Below are positions 59,720 to 64,000 of a stretch of DNA of 64,000 bases, piece after piece. Each line of letters begins with the position of its first letter. The first letter of the stretch is position 1. Both the position numbers and the translations under genes were made by a program. A model generated the notes under the pieces. The model searched no databases and was not told the DNA's origin. It was given only the letters and a program-made list of their open reading frames with translations. The stretch spans positions 63,419,900-63,483,899 of the forward strand of contig JASWHV010000002.1 of the NCBI GenBank assembly GCA_030760725.1, read 5' to 3'. The DNA is from Neostapfia colusana (Eukaryota; Streptophyta; Magnoliopsida; Poales; Poaceae).

Positions 59720-62700
59720 TGTAAGGGCCTCAGTTTTTGACACTCATTTGCAGTGTTCATCACCACACCACACACCTCATTTGAGGAAGAATGATGAACA
59801 CAAATAAAGAGCAAGTAACAATTATCAACATGCTCATTAGGGAACAAACTCACACATTGCAAAATTGGTACTTCCCACATGTGATATAGATGGGCTGGAC
59901 ATATGAAGACTCCTACACTTTGCTAAGGATGTCCATGCCAAGTTCCACCCAAATTCAAAACCTTTTTGAGGTCATTTTGGGTATAGTTAGGAAAAGGGCA
60001 GTTTGAAACCATATTCAAATTCAAACTGTTTTCACCCACTGAATGTAAAAGTGGAAGGCATATTTTTGCTCAGCACATTTTTGTGAGCTCACACACCAAT
60101 TTTCACTCCATTTGGAGTTGATCTTGACATGAGCTAAGGGGGAGAAATTCAAACTTTATTTGAATTTCAAACTGCACTTGTGCTGAAATTCATTCAAACC
60201 AAACCTCATTTGAACTTTGATCAATTCAAATGGCTCTTGGGTGAATAATTTGAATTGCCAAGGGTAGAATAGGGTTCACTGTTTACCACAGCTGTTAGGA
60301 ATAAATTTCAGAGGTTAAAAGAGAAGTGGGACCCACATGTCAGCCTCAGCCTCAAAGCAAACCGACTGAACCACAGTTCAGTCGGTTCCCGGCAGCTGTG
60401 CGCGCGCGCCACCGAAGGGGGCAGCCGGCGCCAGCTCCTGCTGCGTGCCCCAAGCCGGAGACCAGCCGGCCGGGCTATTTATTCCCTCCCCGGCGTGCTT
60501 CAGTCACCATTTCCCCGAGCTACCGACGTGCGCGACTGCTTTTCCCACTGCCATCGCCGCCGCTCGAGTTCCTGCTTGATCAAGCCGATCGCAGCTCCCT
60601 CTTTCCATTCCAAGGTCCCAGCAAGGTACTAGCAACCATCCTCCATCCTTCCCATTGATAGAAATCGATTGAAACCGAGTGATATCGGCTGTGCCGAAAG
60701 ATCAAACTCGGAACTGGAAACCGCCGCACCTCAGGCTCTCGTGGACAGCCCAACCTGGGCGTTGTCACGCCCGAGCCAAGACACCCTTGGACGCGCAGGT
60801 GACCGGTGCTGCTCATCTCCGAGCCACAGCTCGAGTGGTTGCTCACCGGCGGCGAATTTCCACTTTTCCCCTTTCTGTGTGCAGAACGACCTTCGGGTAC
60901 GATTCTGTTTAATTCGTGCTCTAGAAAGGATTAGAGGGCCTCAGGCCACTCCCACACGAGCTAGACACGGTGACGCACAAGTTGCCTTCACAACTCTGGG
61001 CCGGAGAACCTCTGTGCCCGGCGTAATTCAAGGTCTACTAATGGCGGAACGAACGGGGGGTATCGGGCGCACGGTGAGGACCTATTTCGGGCCTTCCCCG
61101 AGCTGCCCCGAGTTCATGTCGACCTTCTCTGAGGTCCACTGATGCTCCCCGACCGGTTTCCCAAGTAGCTGAGGCACTAGGGGCATCAGCCGACATGGCC
61201 GAAGTCGTTCCGATATGGCGGCTCGTCGCCGACCATGCTCCGGCCGTTGTCATGAGCAGCTGACCCTCGGATCATGTTCCCCAAGTAAAAGTAGGCAGGG
61301 GCGGCCAGAATCAAGAAGTTTGGAGCGGTACAGCAGCCAGCGGCGAGCTCTCCGGCGAGGTCCCTCGGCGGCGGAGCGCGGGTGTCGCGAGGTTGAAGAA
61401 GGGGGTGGACCCCAGCTGTCAGCGGCCGATATTTTGAATCGGGATCCGGCTGCGGCCGGGATCGGGTGTGCTGGCGCGCAAAAGCCTTGTGGGCCGCGGT
61501 GTGCTGTCGCTTCGGCGTGCGACGCGTGTCCCCTGGGCCCACGCGCGAGTTTAAACTTTTCCCCGATTTTCAGATTTCCTTCAAACTTCAAATCCTTATA
61601 ACTTTGGCTAGAAAGCTCCAAATTGAGTGAACCAAATTTTGCTGGATTCAGCTCTCTGAGTACTTTCCAGAAAATCAAGTTTCACTTCATGAAATTCCTT
61701 AGTTCTCCAGAATTAATTCCTCAAAGTTTAAACTGTTAGGAATTTTAACTGGAGAATCCTTTGGAGGAAAATCCTGAAATTTTGCTGAGATGTTCACCAA
61801 AATATCCTTGAACTACCATAAAAATTTCAGATCCATTTGAGCTCATTTAGTCCACCTAATGGTGTGATTAGTAAAACTGTTCCAGAGAAAATAGAAAATG
61901 TTCAGAAACATTTTCAGGATTTTCTCTGAAATTGTTTAGCTCATATCTTTAGTTAGAGACTTCCAAATTAAGTGAGACCAACTCCATTAGGACCCTCTGA
62001 AAATCTAGTTTTCAGAAAGTCATAGTTTGTCTCATGAAAATCCCTAGAACACCCTAAGGGTTCCAATTAAGGTCAAGGACATAATTATTTGTGGAGGGCT
62101 CAAATGAGCTTTGCTGCAACTAAAACTTGACCAAGTCTTTGTTTAGGTTGTAACCAAGCCACAGTAAAAGTTTCACAGTCATTAGGTCTGTCTAGTAAGG
62201 GTTATAGACTTCACAACTTCAAAGTTAATACAAAGGCATTTAATTAATACATACATTGTTCTTATCATGTAGTCGCTAAGGTCGAGGAGGAACCCGAAGT
62301 CCTAGACTTCGTTACTCCGGAGGAACAGCTAGCCTACGACCAAGAGCAGCAAGGCAAGCCCCGGTTTGCATTAACCTTTTTACAAATTTTTATTGTTTTG
62401 AGCACATACTTGTTTCCTTTGTTCTGTGCATTAGAGTCTTGTTTGGAAATCCAACTGCATAGCCAAGAAAACCACGGGTTGGGTTTAGGATTGAAAACCC
62501 CGTTAGCCACTGCATTGCTAGGATAGAGTAGGATTCGGTACAAGTCGAGTAGTTGGAACTACTCGCGAGAATAGGCTAGAGGCACATTGCTCGGGTAGAG
62601 ATAGCACATGAAACACATGGCAAGAAAATGAGACCGAGCGGAGAGTAAGGGCAGCAGGACTTTGGGGCCTGTGTGCTGTAGCTCCGCTTGTGTCGATTGA

Positions 62701-63763
62701 GGACCGAGCCGTGTGCGGGCCTGTTGAACAAGCTAGAACAGTACCGAAGACCTACCGGCTATATGGGAACCGGGAAACTGATGTAACTCGGGTAGCTGGG
62801 TGTTGAGGCATTGCCCGTCGTTCAGAGGGTAGGTTGAGAGCTCGAGGTGTAAATCAGCTGGCGGCACAGAGATGCGCGTGCAGGGACCTCTTGCTCGGGA
62901 CGATGGGACCGGTTCAATATTTGGCTAACGGGTGAAAGGTAGTCGCGTACGGCGTCCGTGATGGTTGTTGTAGGCAACATCGAGTACGGGCGTACGTGAC
63001 GGGTTATTCGGGTAACCCTGCAGGTGTAAATCGATTATAATCGCCGTCCCTCGCGGTCAGTGAGTACCACTTGTTCACTGTACCGTGACGTAGAAAGAAC
63101 AGGCTAGTTACATGTTAAAATGTTGCTGATTGAAAGTTGGATATTGATTGTTAATGATATGTTGTAGCTTAGTGCTAACTAAAGTTCTTTTCAACTTTGG
63201 GCAAAGTACATGAGAGAAATGCGTTTCTTGTTTGATTGCGGCTCTCTCATGTGCCTTAGCATAAAGTTCTCCACAACCTGCTGCTAAAACTTGAAAGTAA
63301 GGTTCTACTAATTAGGCGAGTCCTTGCAAATGATTTTTACCTCATGCAACCCATTACCCTCATGTAGAAGTTCCATGTTTAGGTGAGACGGGTCAGACTT
63401 GCTGAGCCTTCGTGCTCACTGCTTGTGTTTGAAGCTTTTGCAGGGTTCTATGAGGAAGGGACTCCCGAAGAGGAGACGGAACCCCAGGAGGGGAACCCCG
63501 TCGAATGGGAGTCGTGCCCGCCGCAGAGTTAGTATGCGTGTGTGCTAGCAAGGACACGTTCGAGGGCTGAACGTGCACTTGATGCTTAGTCTACGCCCGC
63601 GAGTGTGGACTAAACTTATTTTGATGTAAACATGTTAATAAACTTGTTTATGTAATAAAGCTTCCGCTTCCGCTTTGTACCTTTGACGTGTGTTATACGG
63701 TGCTGTGCAACGCAACACCCCTCAGCGTGATCCTGGCTCGACAGGACCAGTGGGGTCGTGTCA
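59720..63763 (+). mobile_element. Element A' 5' LTR (4044 bp)
   Basis: It starts TGTAAGGGCC and ends GGGTCGTGTCA. It is the only A LTR on the plus strand. It inserted in the integrase of B' after CAATC (59715-59719); the matching duplicate would lie outside the window. A TATA-like CTATTTATT is at 60475-60483. It is followed by a PBS, so the element continues to the right. Confidence 0.94.
62273..63532 (+). CDS. Exon-like pair inside the A' LTR
   Basis: A first segment (62273-62353), preceded by ATCATGTAG, codes an acidic stretch (VEEEPEVLDFVTPEEQLAY) and ends CAAG|GCAAGC. A second (63444-63532), preceded by CTTTTGCAG, codes 28 further residues with EEGTPEEETEPQEG and ends in TAG. Both joints are phase 1 and the intron would be GC-AG. 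The pair recurs in all four A LTRs of the window, with one stop in one copy. The 5' exon is not settled. Function unknown. Confidence 0.4.
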
Positions 63764-63766
63764 GCG

Positions 63767-63780
63767 TGGTATCAGAGCTC
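63767..63780 (+). other. Primer binding site and leader of element A'
   Basis: TGGTATCAGAGCTC follows the LTR after GCG. The bases from here to 64000 match, in inverse orientation, the start of the element A leader near 25040-25270. No gene starts before the window ends. Confidence 0.9.
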
Positions 63781-64000
63781 GCTTGAGGTTTAACACAGTA
63801 CAAAGGTCTTCTTTTTCAAAAATCCAGTGAGGAACGAGTTAGTAGCCCGTATAAGGATGTTATTAGTATATAGAAAGTGGCTTATTAACTTATTTGTTAT
63901 GTCGGAAAATCGTGCATCTCGGGACGTTCATGTCTTGGGGGGTGCACGTAAGCGCTGTCCACCAGTGCGCACAAGCTGAAGGGTGGAGCCCCACGGGTGG

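Noticed and set aside
61186..61678. Overlapping minus- and plus-strand frames in the A' LTR
   Set aside because: They lie in a GC-rich LTR leader and disagree among A copies.

Overview
This window is plant nuclear DNA made almost wholly of nested LTR retrotransposons. I see no host gene, tRNA, rRNA or CRISPR array. Very long LTRs (about 3 to 4 kb), chromodomain-bearing Ty3/gypsy elements of the Tekay/Del type, a Sirevirus-like Ty1/copia element and a Tourist-like MITE together suggest a grass (Poaceae). That assignment is an inference; the species cannot be named from the sequence. I use letters for the LTR families: A (about 4.05 kb, TGTAAGGGCC start), B (about 3.4 kb, TGTAACACCCC start), C (about 2.9 kb, TGTAACACCCTC start), D (copia, about 1.5 to 1.7 kb) and E (a divergent relative of A).

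Left stack. A plus-strand gypsy element starts with an E-type LTR (1-2809 and 31361-32271). It continues through gag (32407-33669), PR-RT (43461-44559) and RT-RNaseH-IN-chromodomain (48602-50827), and ends in a C-type LTR (50828-53765). Three insertions interrupt it. A solo C LTR on the minus strand (2810-31360) sits in its 5' LTR. Copia element D on the minus strand (33670-43455, target duplication GTATG) sits at the gag/PR boundary. A solo A LTR (44560-48601, target duplication CATTC) sits in RT. The solo C LTR is itself split by element A (3625-29341, minus), and element A is split by element B (9981-22520, plus).

Right stack. A protease fragment of another gypsy element (53766-54058) is interrupted by a second D LTR (54059). 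That LTR is interrupted by a third C LTR (54573), then by a minus-strand B element (3' LTR 55244-58649, integrase 58650-59719), then by a plus-strand A element (59720 onward). This A element runs off the window just after its primer binding site.

All polyproteins are damaged by stops, frameshifts or truncation. RT-RNaseH-IN of element A is nearly open, and the coding DNA of B needs only a few repairs. Elements A and B each carry an extra ORF between the 5' LTR and gag. The B extra ORF begins with a stretch matching the N-terminal tail of histone H3 around K9, in the same register from the initiator Met. The A, B and C LTRs also share exon-like segments with matching phases around an apparent GC-AG intron, so these LTRs may encode a small spliced acidic protein. 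These two observations are the strongest candidates for undescribed biology here.
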